From NCBI GenBank assembly GCA_934448295.1, contig CAKSEY010000017.1, positions 12,612 to 76,611 of the forward strand: a stretch of 64,000 nt of DNA. Direction: 5' to 3'. Numbering within the stretch: position 1 is the stretch's first letter; each line of letters opens with the position of its first letter. The notes under the pieces are model-generated. The model was not told the DNA's origin, did no database searches, and was given only the letters and a program-made list of their open reading frames with translations. The stretch comes from an uncultured Oscillospiraceae bacterium. Lineage in GTDB: Bacteria > Bacillota > Clostridia > Oscillospirales > Ruminococcaceae. Below are positions 34,184-42,207 of the stretch, in pieces. The position numbers and the translations under genes are program-made.

Positions 34184-34735
34184 TCACAGCCGGATGGTGA
34201 GCCTTACGAGCAGCGTCAGCGAGAATGCCCCCGCCAGCCGGAGCTTCCGCCCGCTGAACCGCGCCGCCATACAGCAGACCTCGCCCAGCGCGCAGAACTT
34301 ATCCACGAACTGAATGACCCAGGTTTCCGCGCAGCGCGGCATATGGCGGGTCAGCGGCCACATATGGTTGGCGATCATGTCGCCCTCTTTTTCGTTTATC
34401 GGGAAGTACTCCGCCGCGTTGAAGAACGCCACCTTCGGGTGCCCGGCGCAGTGTCCGCCCTCGCCGTCCACCGGTTCGTGCTCCTTCCTGTCGTAAAGGA
34501 ACAAGTCGTGCAGCAGCCCCGCCCTGGCAGCAGAGCACGCGTCCAGCCGGAGCTTGCGGCACAGCAGGAAGTTGTAATAAGACACGTTTAGGCTGTGCTG
34601 GAGCCGCGTAGTCCCCTTGTGGTGCCGGAATTCCCCGAGCTGCTGGACTTCCGTGCTTTCAAGCAGATCGTTTACGCAGCTGTAATACTCGGGCAGGTCT
34701 GTGATGTTCTTGCGGGAAAAAATAGCTTTATACAA
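34184..34735 (-). CDS. HD-domain hydrolase
   Basis: About 183 residues. HD metal motif: HSLNVSYYNFLL then GLLHDLFLYDR, with a later MIANHMWPL and VIQFVDKFCAL, consistent with a metal-dependent phosphohydrolase. Substrate unknown. The start is uncertain: a TTG at 34735 has AGGTGA eight bases upstream, while a GTG at 34747 has no ribosome site. Convergent with spoIIR, leaving one base between the stops. Own promoter at 34798-34826. Confidence 0.8.
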   Translation of the reverse strand: MYKAIFSRKNITDLPEYYSCVNDLLESTEVQQLGEFRHHKGTTRLQHSLNVSYYNFLLCRKLRLDACSAARAGLLHDLFLYDRKEHEPVDGEGGHCAGHPKVAFFNAAEYFPINEKEGDMIANHMWPLTRHMPRCAETWVIQFVDKFCALGEVCCMAARFSGRKLRLAGAFSLTLLVRLTIRL

Positions 34736-34797
34736 TTCTTGATTCACCTGTTACTATTTGGCATTATGCCTATATTAGTCTAAAGGATTATAGATAC

Positions 34798-34826
34798 ATT
34801 GTACTATAATATTCTGTACAATTCAA
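34798..34826 (-). promoter_or_regulatory. Sigma-A promoter of the HD gene
   Basis: Minus strand TTGAAT, 17 bp, TACAAT. Confidence 0.75.
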
Positions 34827-35004
34827 GGAATTATGCGCAACTTTGTTGCTTATGCACAGATATTTCTGCGCGGTTTGTGCACATTTTCACAAGAATTGCG
34901 GCTCAATTTCCACACATGGAAGCGTTTGTACATTTTTATTCCGTTTTCGAGGAAATAATGCCGGATATGTCCGGAAAAAATAAAATCAGCGGCGGAATAA
35001 CGAC

Positions 35005-35030
35005 AGGAATTTCTCCGCCCGTGTAGTAAA
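35005..35030 (+). promoter_or_regulatory. Possible sigma-H promoter of the spoIIA operon
   Basis: AGGAATT matches the sigma-H -35 (AGGAWWT), and AGTAAAAT lies 13 bp downstream where RnnGAAT is expected, so the -10 is imperfect. The spoIIA operon is sigma-H dependent in Bacillus, which motivates the call. Confidence 0.35.
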
Positions 35031-35057
35031 ATGGAATAACCGAAAGGAGGACGAGAA

Positions 35058-35384
35058 ATGTTAAGGCTGTACAACGACGGAAAGCGCATGACCGCGGCAT
35101 TCAGCGGGGATATCGACCATCACTCCGCCCGGGAAATGCGCCGCGAGCTTGACGAGGTGATAGAGCGCTCCCAGCCGGAGCTGCTGATAATCGACATGGA
35201 ACAGGTGGGCTTCATGGACAGCAGCGGTATAGGGCTGATCCTGGGGCGGCTGCGGGCGGTGCGTGCCTGCGGCGGAGACGTGATAATAAAAAACGCGCGG
35301 CCGGAAATAGCGGCGGTGATAAGACTGTCGGGGCTTTCCGGGCTGCTTGTGGAGGGCGAGAAAAATGAAGCGAAATGTAATTAA
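35058..35384 (+). CDS. spoIIAA: Anti-sigma-F factor antagonist (STAS)
   Basis: 108 residues, STAS domain. The phosphorylatable serine is the second Ser of GFMDSSGIGLILG (about residue 56). Dephosphorylated protein binds SpoIIAB and frees sigma-F in the forespore. Strong ribosome site AAAGGAGG. First gene of spoIIA; it overlaps spoIIAB by 20 bp, so translation is coupled. Confidence 0.96.
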   Translation: MLRLYNDGKRMTAAFSGDIDHHSAREMRRELDEVIERSQPELLIIDMEQVGFMDSSGIGLILGRLRAVRACGGDVIIKNARPEIAAVIRLSGLSGLLVEGEKNEAKCN

Positions 35385-35835
35385 CGAATGCCGCGTGAGC
35401 TTTTCGGCTCTGTCGGTGAACGAGGGCTACGCCCGTACCTGCACGGCGGCTTTCGCGGCGCAGAGCGACCCCACCGTTAAGGAGCTCAGCGAACTGAAAA
35501 CGGCGGTATCCGAGGCGGTGACGAACGCGATAGTCCACGGCTACCGGGAGCGCTCCGGGAACGTGGAGCTTATACTGCGGCAGCTTTCCGGTGGAACGAT
35601 ACAGATAATCGTGCGGGACAAGGGCGCGGGAATAGCGGATATCGAGCAGGCTATGACCCCGCTGTTCACAACGGCTCCCGAGGAGGAGCGCAGCGGTCTG
35701 GGCTTCTCTGTGATGGAGAGCTTCATGGACAGCGTGAGCGTGAAGAGCGCCCCCGGGAAAGGCACCACGGTGACTATGGAAAAGCAGCTCAGCGTACATA
35801 CGCGCCCAGCCGAGCCGGAGCTCCAGACGACATGA
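35365..35835 (+). CDS. spoIIAB: Anti-sigma-F factor, Ser kinase
   Basis: 156 residues from the ATG at 35365, which has GGAGGG upstream; a longer in-frame start lacks homology. GHKL ATP-binding motifs: SEAVTNAIVHGY (N box), VRDKGAGIAD (G1) and GLGFSVMESFMD (G2). It sequesters sigma-F and phosphorylates SpoIIAA. Its stop overlaps the sigF start by 4 bp. Confidence 0.96.
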   Translation: MKRNVINECRVSFSALSVNEGYARTCTAAFAAQSDPTVKELSELKTAVSEAVTNAIVHGYRERSGNVELILRQLSGGTIQIIVRDKGAGIADIEQAMTPLFTTAPEEERSGLGFSVMESFMDSVSVKSAPGKGTTVTMEKQLSVHTRPAEPELQTT

Positions 35836-36473
35836 CGAGGGACGAATTTATTGAAAGCAACCTCCCGCTGGTGCACAAGCTGGCGAACAGATTCCGGGGA
35901 AAGGGCATAGACTACGAGGAGCTGTATTCCGCCGGCTGCGTGGGGCTGATAAAGGCGTGCGACCGCTTCGAGCCGGAGCGCGGTCTGTGCTTTTCGACCT
36001 ACGCCGTGCCGGTCATTCTCGGGGAAATTCGCCGCCTTTTCCGGGACGGCGGGAGCGTGAAGATAAGCCGGGGGCTGAAGGAGCTCTCCGTAAAGGCGGC
36101 GCGGGTGCGGGACAAGCTGGCGGAAAACGGCGAACCGAGGGTCTCAGACATTGCCGCCGCCCTCGGGGTCACTCAGGAGGAAGCCGCCGAGGCGCTCTGC
36201 GCCGCCGTGCCGCCTGTTTCGCTGGATTCCGGCGGAGAGGACGGGGAAACGCTGCACGTCCCGCAGAATTCCGGCGAAGCGGAGCTGATAGACAAGCTGG
36301 CTCTGCGGCAGTGTCTGTCGGAGCTTTCCAGAACCGACCGCGACATAATCATACAGCGCTATTTTCGCGGGAAAACCCAGTGCGAGACCGCGCAGCTCCT
36401 CGGGATAACCCAGGTGATGGTCAGCCGCCGGGAGCGGAAGATACTGTCGTCTTTGCGGGAGCAGCTCGTGTGA
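35832..36473 (+). CDS. sigF: RNA polymerase sigma-F factor
   Basis: Forespore-specific sigma factor. 213 residues, slightly shorter than the Bacillus protein (about 255). Region 2 is seen in LVHKLANRFRGKGIDYEELY and FSTYAVPVILGEIRR; region 4 in SELSRTDRDIIIQRYF and QCETAQLLGITQVMVSRRE. Third gene of the spoIIA operon, translationally coupled. A sigma-G assignment is less likely because of the gene order. Confidence 0.95.
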   Translation: MTRDEFIESNLPLVHKLANRFRGKGIDYEELYSAGCVGLIKACDRFEPERGLCFSTYAVPVILGEIRRLFRDGGSVKISRGLKELSVKAARVRDKLAENGEPRVSDIAAALGVTQEEAAEALCAAVPPVSLDSGGEDGETLHVPQNSGEAELIDKLALRQCLSELSRTDRDIIIQRYFRGKTQCETAQLLGITQVMVSRRERKILSSLREQLV

Positions 36474-36521
36474 TTCCAGCCAGAATTTTCAACCGGGAAG
36501 CATAAATAGTTCAAAAATCGC

Positions 36522-36550
36522 TTGACAAAATCCGCGCCGTGTGATATCAT
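36522..36550 (+). promoter_or_regulatory. Sigma-A promoter for the cation/proton antiporter
   Basis: TTGACA, 17 bp, TATCAT. Transcription would start near 36557, at the first stem of the structured leader. Confidence 0.8.
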
Positions 36551-36556
36551 ATTATC

Positions 36557-36711
36557 TGGGAATGACGACCTCCCTGTGGCGTTACGCCACGAACCGCAAA
36601 GAGATTTTGCTGATGGCATCTGCGACAGAAATCCGCCGGGAAAACCCGGTGCTTTTCCGCATACGCAGGGCTGTCAGCTTTTTGTTTATGCGGAGTTAGG
36701 AGGGTATTTTT
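36557..36711 (+). ncRNA. Structured leader, candidate riboswitch
   Basis: About 155 nt. Predicted elements in order: GGGA/TCCC stem at the 5' end; GTGGCG/CGCCAC hairpin; GCAAA/TTTGC hairpin; CCGGG-AAAA-CCCGG hairpin; and a final stem TCCGCATA/TATGCGGA just before the AGGAGGG ribosome site. The loop of the last stem carries CGCAG and CTGTCAGC, complementary to CTGCG and GCTGA/GACAG upstream, so two exclusive folds are possible. The class is not recognised. Confidence 0.55.
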
Positions 36712-37899
36712 ATGTTACTTAGCGCTGCGCTTGTACTGCTGTCCGGGCTTATCCTCGGAGAAATTGCCGGGAAGCTCCGGCTGCCGAAGCTCACCGGAAT
36801 GATAGCCTCCGGGATAATTCTCGGCGCGCTGGGCTGGCTGGCGCCGGAATTCATGGCGATTTCCGCCGACCTGCGGAAAATCGCGCTGATAATCATTCTG
36901 ACCCGCGCCGGGCTGAACCTGGAGCTGTCCGACCTGAAAAAATGCGGCCGCCCCGCCCTGCTGATGAGCTTCGTCCCGGCGGGCTGCGAAATAATCGGGG
37001 TCACTCTGCTGGCAATGCCGCTGCTCGGGCTTAACGTCACGGAAGCTGCGATGATGGGTTCCGTGCTGGCGGCGGTGTCTCCCGCCGTGGTGGTGCCGAA
37101 AATGCTCCGGCTGATGGAGGAAAAGCGCGGCACCGGAAAGCAGATACCGCAGATGATACTTGCAGGAGCCTCAATGGACGACGTGTTCGTAATCGTGATG
37201 TTCTCGGTATTTTCCGGGCTTTGCGCCGGCGGAGAGGTCTCCGCGCTCTCCATCGTGAACATTCCTGTGTCGATAGCCCTGGGAGCCGCCGTCGGCGTTG
37301 GCTGCGGGCTTCTGCTGGCGCTGCTGTTCGGGAAGCTGCATATGCGGGACAGCGTCAAGGTGGTTATCCTGCTGAGCGTTTCGTTCCTGCTGGTGACGCT
37401 GGAAAGCTCCCTGCCGGAATGGATAGGATTTTCCGGGCTGGTCGCCGTCATGACTAGCGGGATCGCGCTCCGCTGGAAGGCTCCGGAGCGCGCGATACGG
37501 GTTTCCGCGAAATACTCCCGCCTGTGGACGGCGGCTGAGCTACTGCTGTTCGTGCTGGTCGGCGCGGAGGTGGACGTTACCTCTGTGGGCGGGATATGGC
37601 TGCCGGTGCTCGGCGTGATATTCGGGGCTCTGCTGTTCCGCTTCGCGGGAGTGTTCCTGTGTATGCTCGGCACAAGGCTGAATTTCCGGGAGCGCCTGTT
37701 CTGCATGGTCGCGTATATGCCTAAGGCTACTGTGCAGGCGGCTATCGGCGGAGTTCCGCTTGCCATGGGGCTTTCCTGCGGAGCCACGGTGCTTTCCGGC
37801 GCGGTAATGGCGATCCTTGTGACCGCCACCCTCGGGGCGTTCCTGATAGACCTCGCCGCTCCCCGGCTTCTCGCCAGTGAAAAAACGGCTGTCGAATGA
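36712..37899 (+). CDS. Cation/proton antiporter (CPA family)
   Basis: 395 residues, about 11-12 membrane spans, Na+/H+ exchanger fold. Core helices: LPKLTGMIASGIILGALG, ILTRAGLNLELSDL, SVLAAVSPAVVVPKML and GASMDDVFVIVMFSVF, the last two being the broken-helix ion site with Asp. No C-terminal RCK/TrkA domain, unlike KefB. Probably sodium or potassium/proton exchange. Expression is likely set by the leader RNA. The ribosome site TAGGAGGG is next to a stem that could hide it. Confidence 0.85.
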   Translation: MLLSAALVLLSGLILGEIAGKLRLPKLTGMIASGIILGALGWLAPEFMAISADLRKIALIIILTRAGLNLELSDLKKCGRPALLMSFVPAGCEIIGVTLLAMPLLGLNVTEAAMMGSVLAAVSPAVVVPKMLRLMEEKRGTGKQIPQMILAGASMDDVFVIVMFSVFSGLCAGGEVSALSIVNIPVSIALGAAVGVGCGLLLALLFGKLHMRDSVKVVILLSVSFLLVTLESSLPEWIGFSGLVAVMTSGIALRWKAPERAIRVSAKYSRLWTAAELLLFVLVGAEVDVTSVGGIWLPVLGVIFGALLFRFAGVFLCMLGTRLNFRERLFCMVAYMPKATVQAAIGGVPLAMGLSCGATVLSGAVMAILVTATLGAFLIDLAAPRLLASEKTAVE

Positions 37900-37935
37900 C
37901 CGCGAACTTCTTCGGGATTTTCTGGCGGTTTTCAC

Positions 37936-37964
37936 TTGACAAATATCCAAAAACGTGATATAAT
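37936..37964 (+). promoter_or_regulatory. Sigma-A promoter of tRNA-Gly
   Basis: TTGACA, 17 bp, TATAAT, about 32 bp before the mature tRNA. Confidence 0.88.
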
Positions 37965-37996
37965 ATATACGGAATCTTGAAAGAGGATTCCGTAAT

Positions 37997-38070
37997 GCGG
38001 ATATAGTTTATCGGTAAAACATTAGCTTCCCAAGCTGAGGTGGTGGGTTCGACTCCCATTATCCGCTCCA
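37997..38070 (+). tRNA. tRNA-Gly (anticodon CCC)
   Basis: 74 nt cloverleaf: acceptor GCGGATA/TATCCGC, anticodon arm TTAGC-TTCCCAA-GCTGA with CCC anticodon, T-arm GTGGG-TTCGACT-CCCAT, and an encoded CCA. It marks the border with the prophage, and its 3' end is the likely attachment site. Confidence 0.93.
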
Positions 38071-38080
38071 AAATAGCGAT

Positions 38081-38121
38081 CCCCGCCAGATGGCTGTGCA
38101 AGCCGATTGGTGGGGGTTTTT
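38081..38121 (+). terminator. Terminator after tRNA-Gly
   Basis: Stem CCCCGCCA/TGGTGGGG followed by TTTTTA. Confidence 0.85.
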
Positions 38122-38188
38122 ACTGTCTGTTTCAGTGAAATGAGCTGAATGTATTTTGCTATATTTTTGCGTATTTTTTCGTGAGTAT

Positions 38189-38209
38189 GGGTGTCAACAG
38201 GGTGTCAAG
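38189..38209. repeat. Direct repeat near the phage end (possible integrase arm sites)
   Basis: GGGTGTCAAC and GGGTGTCAAG in tandem, 11 bp apart. Located 120 bp from the tRNA 3' end, where arm-type integrase or excisionase sites are expected. Confidence 0.4.
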
Positions 38210-38303
38210 TTTACGGCGCAAACTGTTTGTCCTAGTTTTTGACGTCCGATTTGACTAAATTGAAGCTGCCCAAGTTTTATGACTGATTTTGTGCAAAATA
38301 ATG

Positions 38304-38331
38304 AATTCCCCGGAGCCAGCGCCCCGGGGAA
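38304..38331 (-). terminator. Terminator of the lysis cassette
   Basis: Minus-strand stem TTCCCCGG/CCGGGGAA followed by a T-rich stretch, a few bases after the amidase stop. Confidence 0.75.
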
Positions 38332-38335
38332 CACA

Positions 38336-38947
38336 TTATTTCACCTGCACAACAAACGCACTGAACCCCGCCTGCCTGATTTTCTCGACATAAGCCTCCG
38401 CGTTATCCTTGCTCCCGAAAGCCCCCACCTGCACGCGGTACAGCGCCCTGGACTTGTGGTCTGAGGTAATACGCTCATGCAGAGCCGCCCAGCGGTTCTC
38501 GTCAACGTAGTAAGCCGGGCAGAGCTTCCCGGTGAGATCGTAGTGCCGAAGCACCTTAGCCGCCGGAATCTTGTACTTAGCCATCAGGCTGCGCACCAGT
38601 TCCTCCAGGGCGGCGATGGATTTCTCCTCGAACCTGCCGGATTTCTGCTTGTAGCACACCTCAATGTGAATGGTATCCGCGTTCTGGTTCGCGGCGGCGT
38701 AGGCTATCTCGCTGTCCGGAACGCACCGGATAATTTCGCCGTCAAGCCCGACTATGTACTTCGCGGACGTCCAGCTTTCCGGCTTGTCTGCGAACATTCC
38801 GGCGGCGACATTCTTCCAGAACTTTGCGAGACGCGCCGAAGAAGCCCCGCAGTCCCCGGTGTAGTGCACGCAAATGCGCTTTGGCGTGGATTTCCTGCCG
38901 GAACGGTTGTACTTATTCATCGGGATAAGGCTGTCAGTTATCGTCAT
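38336..38947 (-). CDS. Phage N-acetylmuramoyl-L-alanine amidase with SPOR domain
   Basis: 203 residues; endolysin. Amidase_2 core: zinc His in RICVHYTGDCGASS (His28), a central SAKYIVGLDGEIIRCVPDSE, and RHYDLTGKLCPAYY with the second His and Cys ligands. Residues 168-203 form a SPOR-type peptidoglycan-binding repeat (YRVQVGAFGSKDNAEAYVEK). No signal peptide, consistent with release by the holin just upstream, with which it overlaps by 14 bp. Ribosome site AAGGAGG. Confidence 0.92.
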   Translation of the reverse strand: MTITDSLIPMNKYNRSGRKSTPKRICVHYTGDCGASSARLAKFWKNVAAGMFADKPESWTSAKYIVGLDGEIIRCVPDSEIAYAAANQNADTIHIEVCYKQKSGRFEEKSIAALEELVRSLMAKYKIPAAKVLRHYDLTGKLCPAYYVDENRWAALHERITSDHKSRALYRVQVGAFGSKDNAEAYVEKIRQAGFSAFVVQVK

Positions 38948-39155
38948 TGCTCTCCTCCTTGCTGTGGGAGCTGTCCGCCAGACCCTCGCCGACCATGTAG
39001 CCTATCACCGCCGCTCCGCTGAGAATACATCCGGAAACCGTTTCCGCCGTTTCAGACGAGCCGCCGAACGCCACGATAAGTCCCGCGGCGAATCCCGCGA
39101 GAGCCATCCACAGCTTACGGCTGGTGAGCTTTCTCTTCCAGTCGATTTTATTCAT
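38934..39155 (-). CDS. Phage holin (phi LC3-like)
   Basis: 73 residues, two hydrophobic segments (LWMALAGFAAGLIVAFG and GCILSGAAVIGYMVGEGLA) and a charged C-terminus, beginning MNKIDWKRKLTSRKLW as phi LC3-type holins do. Forms membrane holes that release the amidase. Overlaps the genes on both sides. Confidence 0.85.
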   Translation of the reverse strand: MNKIDWKRKLTSRKLWMALAGFAAGLIVAFGGSSETAETVSGCILSGAAVIGYMVGEGLADSSHSKEESNDDN

Positions 39156-39378
39156 GTCGTTTCTCCTCCTGTTCCAGATCCTCGATCCTGTGATTGATCA
39201 CCTTTATCTGCTCCTCGACCACCGGCATGCGGCGGGCGAAATTGTTGTGCTCAGCGACCTTGTTTTCAAGCTGCTGGATCCTGCACGCGGTCAGCTTTGA
39301 GCTGACCAGTATTCCGCCCAGCGAACCGCCGAGCGTTCCTATCAGCGATATCACCGCCACAATTACACTGCTGTCCAT
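39148..39378 (-). CDS. Small membrane/coiled-coil phage protein of the lysis cassette
   Basis: 76 residues: N-terminal membrane span with glycines (VIVAVISLIGTLGGSLGGI), then a coiled coil (IQQLENKVAEHNNFA ... QIKVINHRIEDLEQEE). Such XhlA-like proteins accompany holins in Firmicute phages and may assist lysis. Start and upstream stop overlap (TAATG). Confidence 0.7.
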   Translation of the reverse strand: MDSSVIVAVISLIGTLGGSLGGILVSSKLTACRIQQLENKVAEHNNFARRMPVVEEQIKVINHRIEDLEQEEKRHE

Positions 39379-40277
39379 TATGAACCTCCTTCCAGCGCCT
39401 TGATTCTCAGCACCTCGTCTGAATACACGGGCGCCTTAAAGGGCGTTGCACAGCCGCCGATTTCGAGCTTCATCCAGTCGGCGGTCACGTCCACCGCTTC
39501 GTTCAGACCATGCACCAGATTGCACTCCAGCCGCGTTGCTTCTGCGGATATCGCGGCGGTGACGTGATATGTCCCCGGAGCGGTAAACACCTCGGACGAC
39601 AGCCAGTTCACACCGTCGTACATCTGAAGCAGAGCCCTGCCTGTTATTTCGCGTATCTTTACGGAAAATGTCACGGTCATGCCCTTGAGCGGGGCGAAGT
39701 CCTTGACGTTTTGGCTCAGCAGATAATTCCAGCTTGCGGTACCATCGTCAATAACACGCGCACCTCCGTCAAGGTATTTTACTGTGTTTTCGGTAGCCGT
39801 TCCCCAACAGTCCATTATTGCGGTCGTGCCATGGTAGTCCGTTTCACCGGATGTGTTCACGCGGAAATCCGGGTTCATCAGCAGATTGGGATTACTCAGG
39901 CTGTTCCAGTCCTCTTTTTCAGCAACGGTGACGTGTATCTCCGTATTCCCCGCGTGAGCCTCAATAGCGGCTCTTGCGACCTCGTCAGCGCCGGAGCCGC
40001 CGGACTGCGCTGACGTCTTAAAAGGGCACGACGTGTAGTCTGAGCCTACAAGCTGCACCGAGCCAGTTCCGAGCAGGTACACAGTCCCGCTGGCTCCGTA
40101 AATCGCCGCTGCCTGTCCCGCTGGAATTGATACAACCCCGTCAGCCCCCGCCGAGATTCCCGCCGAAGCCGAAGCGTACACCGCCGCCGTTCCGTCATTC
40201 CGGAGCCACGCGTTAGCGCCGCCGGAATACTCCACCTTAATTTCCCCGCCTGTGAGGGGAATTGTTTTGCTTGTCAT
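39378..40277 (-). CDS. Phage tail-tip/receptor-binding-like protein
   Basis: 299 residues. N-terminal strand-rich segment (residues 1-90) with small residues, then a carbohydrate-binding-module-like jelly-roll (NLLMNPDFRVNTSGETDY ... GMTVTFSVKIREITGRALLQ). The position after the tail endopeptidase-like gene and before lysis genes is typical for baseplate or receptor-binding proteins. No enzyme motif is seen. Confidence 0.65.
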   Translation of the reverse strand: MTSKTIPLTGGEIKVEYSGGANAWLRNDGTAAVYASASAGISAGADGVVSIPAGQAAAIYGASGTVYLLGTGSVQLVGSDYTSCPFKTSAQSGGSGADEVARAAIEAHAGNTEIHVTVAEKEDWNSLSNPNLLMNPDFRVNTSGETDYHGTTAIMDCWGTATENTVKYLDGGARVIDDGTASWNYLLSQNVKDFAPLKGMTVTFSVKIREITGRALLQMYDGVNWLSSEVFTAPGTYHVTAAISAEATRLECNLVHGLNEAVDVTADWMKLEIGGCATPFKAPVYSDEVLRIKALEGGS

Positions 40278-40287
40278 GAATTACCTC

Positions 40288-42207
40288 CTATTGAGTGCTG
40301 AGCACTATCTGATGTATGTCCATATATGTTGTGTAAATTAAGCTTTCCGTACCGTGGGAAACGCCGAAACTGAGATAATGCGCCCCGGAGAGCTGAGAAA
40401 TATCGACCTCATACCAGACAGGCGTTCCGGGAGCGGCGTAGTTCTGGGAAACTATATCACAGTCGCCCAGCTTGACCCAGCCCGAGAAATCATACGCAGT
40501 GCCTGACTGCACCGCCGCCGGAGCTCCAGTGCGGAAATACGCGGCGCCGGTCAGGGAGCTGTAATTGCGGAACAGCACCGCCTGCACCCTCAGCTTTCTA
40601 TATTTCGTGAGGTCGATTTTTTCGTTGCTCTGAATCACCACCGCGTTAGTACGTCCGTCTATCGAGTTAGACGGCCCGTAGGACTTTGAAAGCTGTGCGG
40701 CAGCAGCGCCGCTTGTACAGTTGATTTTATCGAGACCAGAATGATTCTGCGATTCGGGGCCTCTCTTAGTAAACCCGGTGAGCCCGCCGCCGAACTGCCA
40801 CTGCCCATTCAGCCCCGTGAACAGCACGAGATCCGCCATCACGCTGATTCCCCGCGCCATAGCCACCGCCCAGAACACCGCGTTATGCAAGGCAACGTCT
40901 GTAATTCCGGAGGGTATTTCCGGCTCCAGGCTGTTCCCGTTGCTGTCGCTGATTTTCGAAATAAGCCCGGTTTCCGCGTCCTTTTCGGCGGTGTATGTCA
41001 CGCCGTTGAGCTTCACGGAATCGTCGGAAATGTACTGGTATTTCGTGACCACCCACGCCGGAGAAGCGCTTTTCCCGCCCTCGTTCCGAACCGTTTTCTG
41101 AGTGACCTCGCCTTTTTTCTGGTACTGGTCAAGCAGCTTCGGCTTGGATTCCCCGAGCGTGAGTTTCACGGAATACTCCGTCCCGGAGCGCCGCACTGTC
41201 GCCGCCGAAATAACGCTGTCGAGCTGCAAGCTCCGCTCCCGGTCGTAAACCGTCACAACTGTGCCTACATCATACAGAACGCCGTAATCCAACGGGTTCC
41301 CGGCTTCAATGGTCAGGGAATCCGTTTCGTTCATGCGGTCGGCCATATTCTGCTCGGCTTCCGGAGCATAATCCTGCCTGTCCATGCTGTCCGTTGCAAG
41401 CGAACAGTATTCCTCCCGGCGGTCATAGCCTACAAATACGGCGCGCCCGGAATCATCGCCGCTCTGCGGATATTGAACCACCGTCCCGCCGATGTCCAGG
41501 AACAGCGCGTTTTTCGCGGCGGTAACTCCGACCTCCCGGGTCATTGTGGAAACATTGTGCGTCTGCGCCGAAAATATCACCCGGTTTCGCTCGGACTGAT
41601 TCGCGCTGCGGTCGACCTGCTCGGCTACATCAAACACGAATATCGACTTGTCGTTCGCGGCGTTCCCGCTGACCGAGACCCTCCACCCCAGCTTTGCCGC
41701 CCCGCATATCTCGGTCACGAGGTCGTGCAGATTCTGGAGCCGCGGCATAGCCTTGTCCTCCGTCAGACCCCTCAGTTTGTCCTCCGCGACCCCGAATCTC
41801 GGCAGATTCCTGTTTGAATCCAACTCGCAGTCTACAAGATTCGCGGAAACAAAGTGCTTGATGATGGTTTCGGAAACGCCCTTCTGGAGGTCGTACCCGT
41901 CATCTGCGGCCGAAAGCGTGAGCCTGTCGCAGAGCAGTCCGTTCAGGTCGTACCCGGTGAGCGTTATCTTGTCCAGAGTAGTTTTGATGTTCTTCACGAT
42001 GAGTGCGTCCCCGGAATCCGTCATCAGGACAGAGCCTACAAGCAGCCTGTCCCGGAACCGCGTGCTCACCGGAAGCTCCGCCGTGAACGTGCCCGCGCCG
42101 TTGAAATACTTCTCATACTCATACGAAACGCAGTCGCATATATCGCCGGTTTTCTGCTCCGCCCAGGTCTTGCCGTCCTCCGGCGGCTTGAATATGGAAA
42201 TAACCAC
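40288..42207 (-). CDS. Phage tail protein, Gp37/endopeptidase-tail-like
   Basis: 639 residues. The N-terminal 380 residues match siphovirus Gp37-like tail-tip proteins (YEKYFNGAGTFTAELPVS, LVGSVLMTDSGDALIVKNI, VVTVYDRERSLQLDSVIS). The C-terminal 200 residues form a probable receptor-binding or carbohydrate-binding module (FSGWVKLGDCDIVSQNY). It is directly downstream of Dit, sharing one base with its stop. Likely tail-hub/tip component. Confidence 0.78.
   Translation of the reverse strand: MVISIFKPPEDGKTWAEQKTGDICDCVSYEYEKYFNGAGTFTAELPVSTRFRDRLLVGSVLMTDSGDALIVKNIKTTLDKITLTGYDLNGLLCDRLTLSAADDGYDLQKGVSETIIKHFVSANLVDCELDSNRNLPRFGVAEDKLRGLTEDKAMPRLQNLHDLVTEICGAAKLGWRVSVSGNAANDKSIFVFDVAEQVDRSANQSERNRVIFSAQTHNVSTMTREVGVTAAKNALFLDIGGTVVQYPQSGDDSGRAVFVGYDRREEYCSLATDSMDRQDYAPEAEQNMADRMNETDSLTIEAGNPLDYGVLYDVGTVVTVYDRERSLQLDSVISAATVRRSGTEYSVKLTLGESKPKLLDQYQKKGEVTQKTVRNEGGKSASPAWVVTKYQYISDDSVKLNGVTYTAEKDAETGLISKISDSNGNSLEPEIPSGITDVALHNAVFWAVAMARGISVMADLVLFTGLNGQWQFGGGLTGFTKRGPESQNHSGLDKINCTSGAAAAQLSKSYGPSNSIDGRTNAVVIQSNEKIDLTKYRKLRVQAVLFRNYSSLTGAAYFRTGAPAAVQSGTAYDFSGWVKLGDCDIVSQNYAAPGTPVWYEVDISQLSGAHYLSFGVSHGTESLIYTTYMDIHQIVLSTQ

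Larger units (their letters stand above)
34736..35057. other. Intergenic region between the HD gene and spoIIAA
   Basis: 322 bp with no gene. It holds the HD-gene promoter (34798-34826), an AT-rich centre with several TGCACA-type short repeats, and a possible sigma-H site before spoIIAA (35005-35030). Confidence 0.6.

Noticed and set aside
36557..36650. Fluoride (crcB-type) riboswitch, suggested by AACCGC ... GCTGATG in the antiporter leader
   Set aside because: The pseudoknot partner of the first loop expected for this class is missing, so only an unnamed leader is reported.
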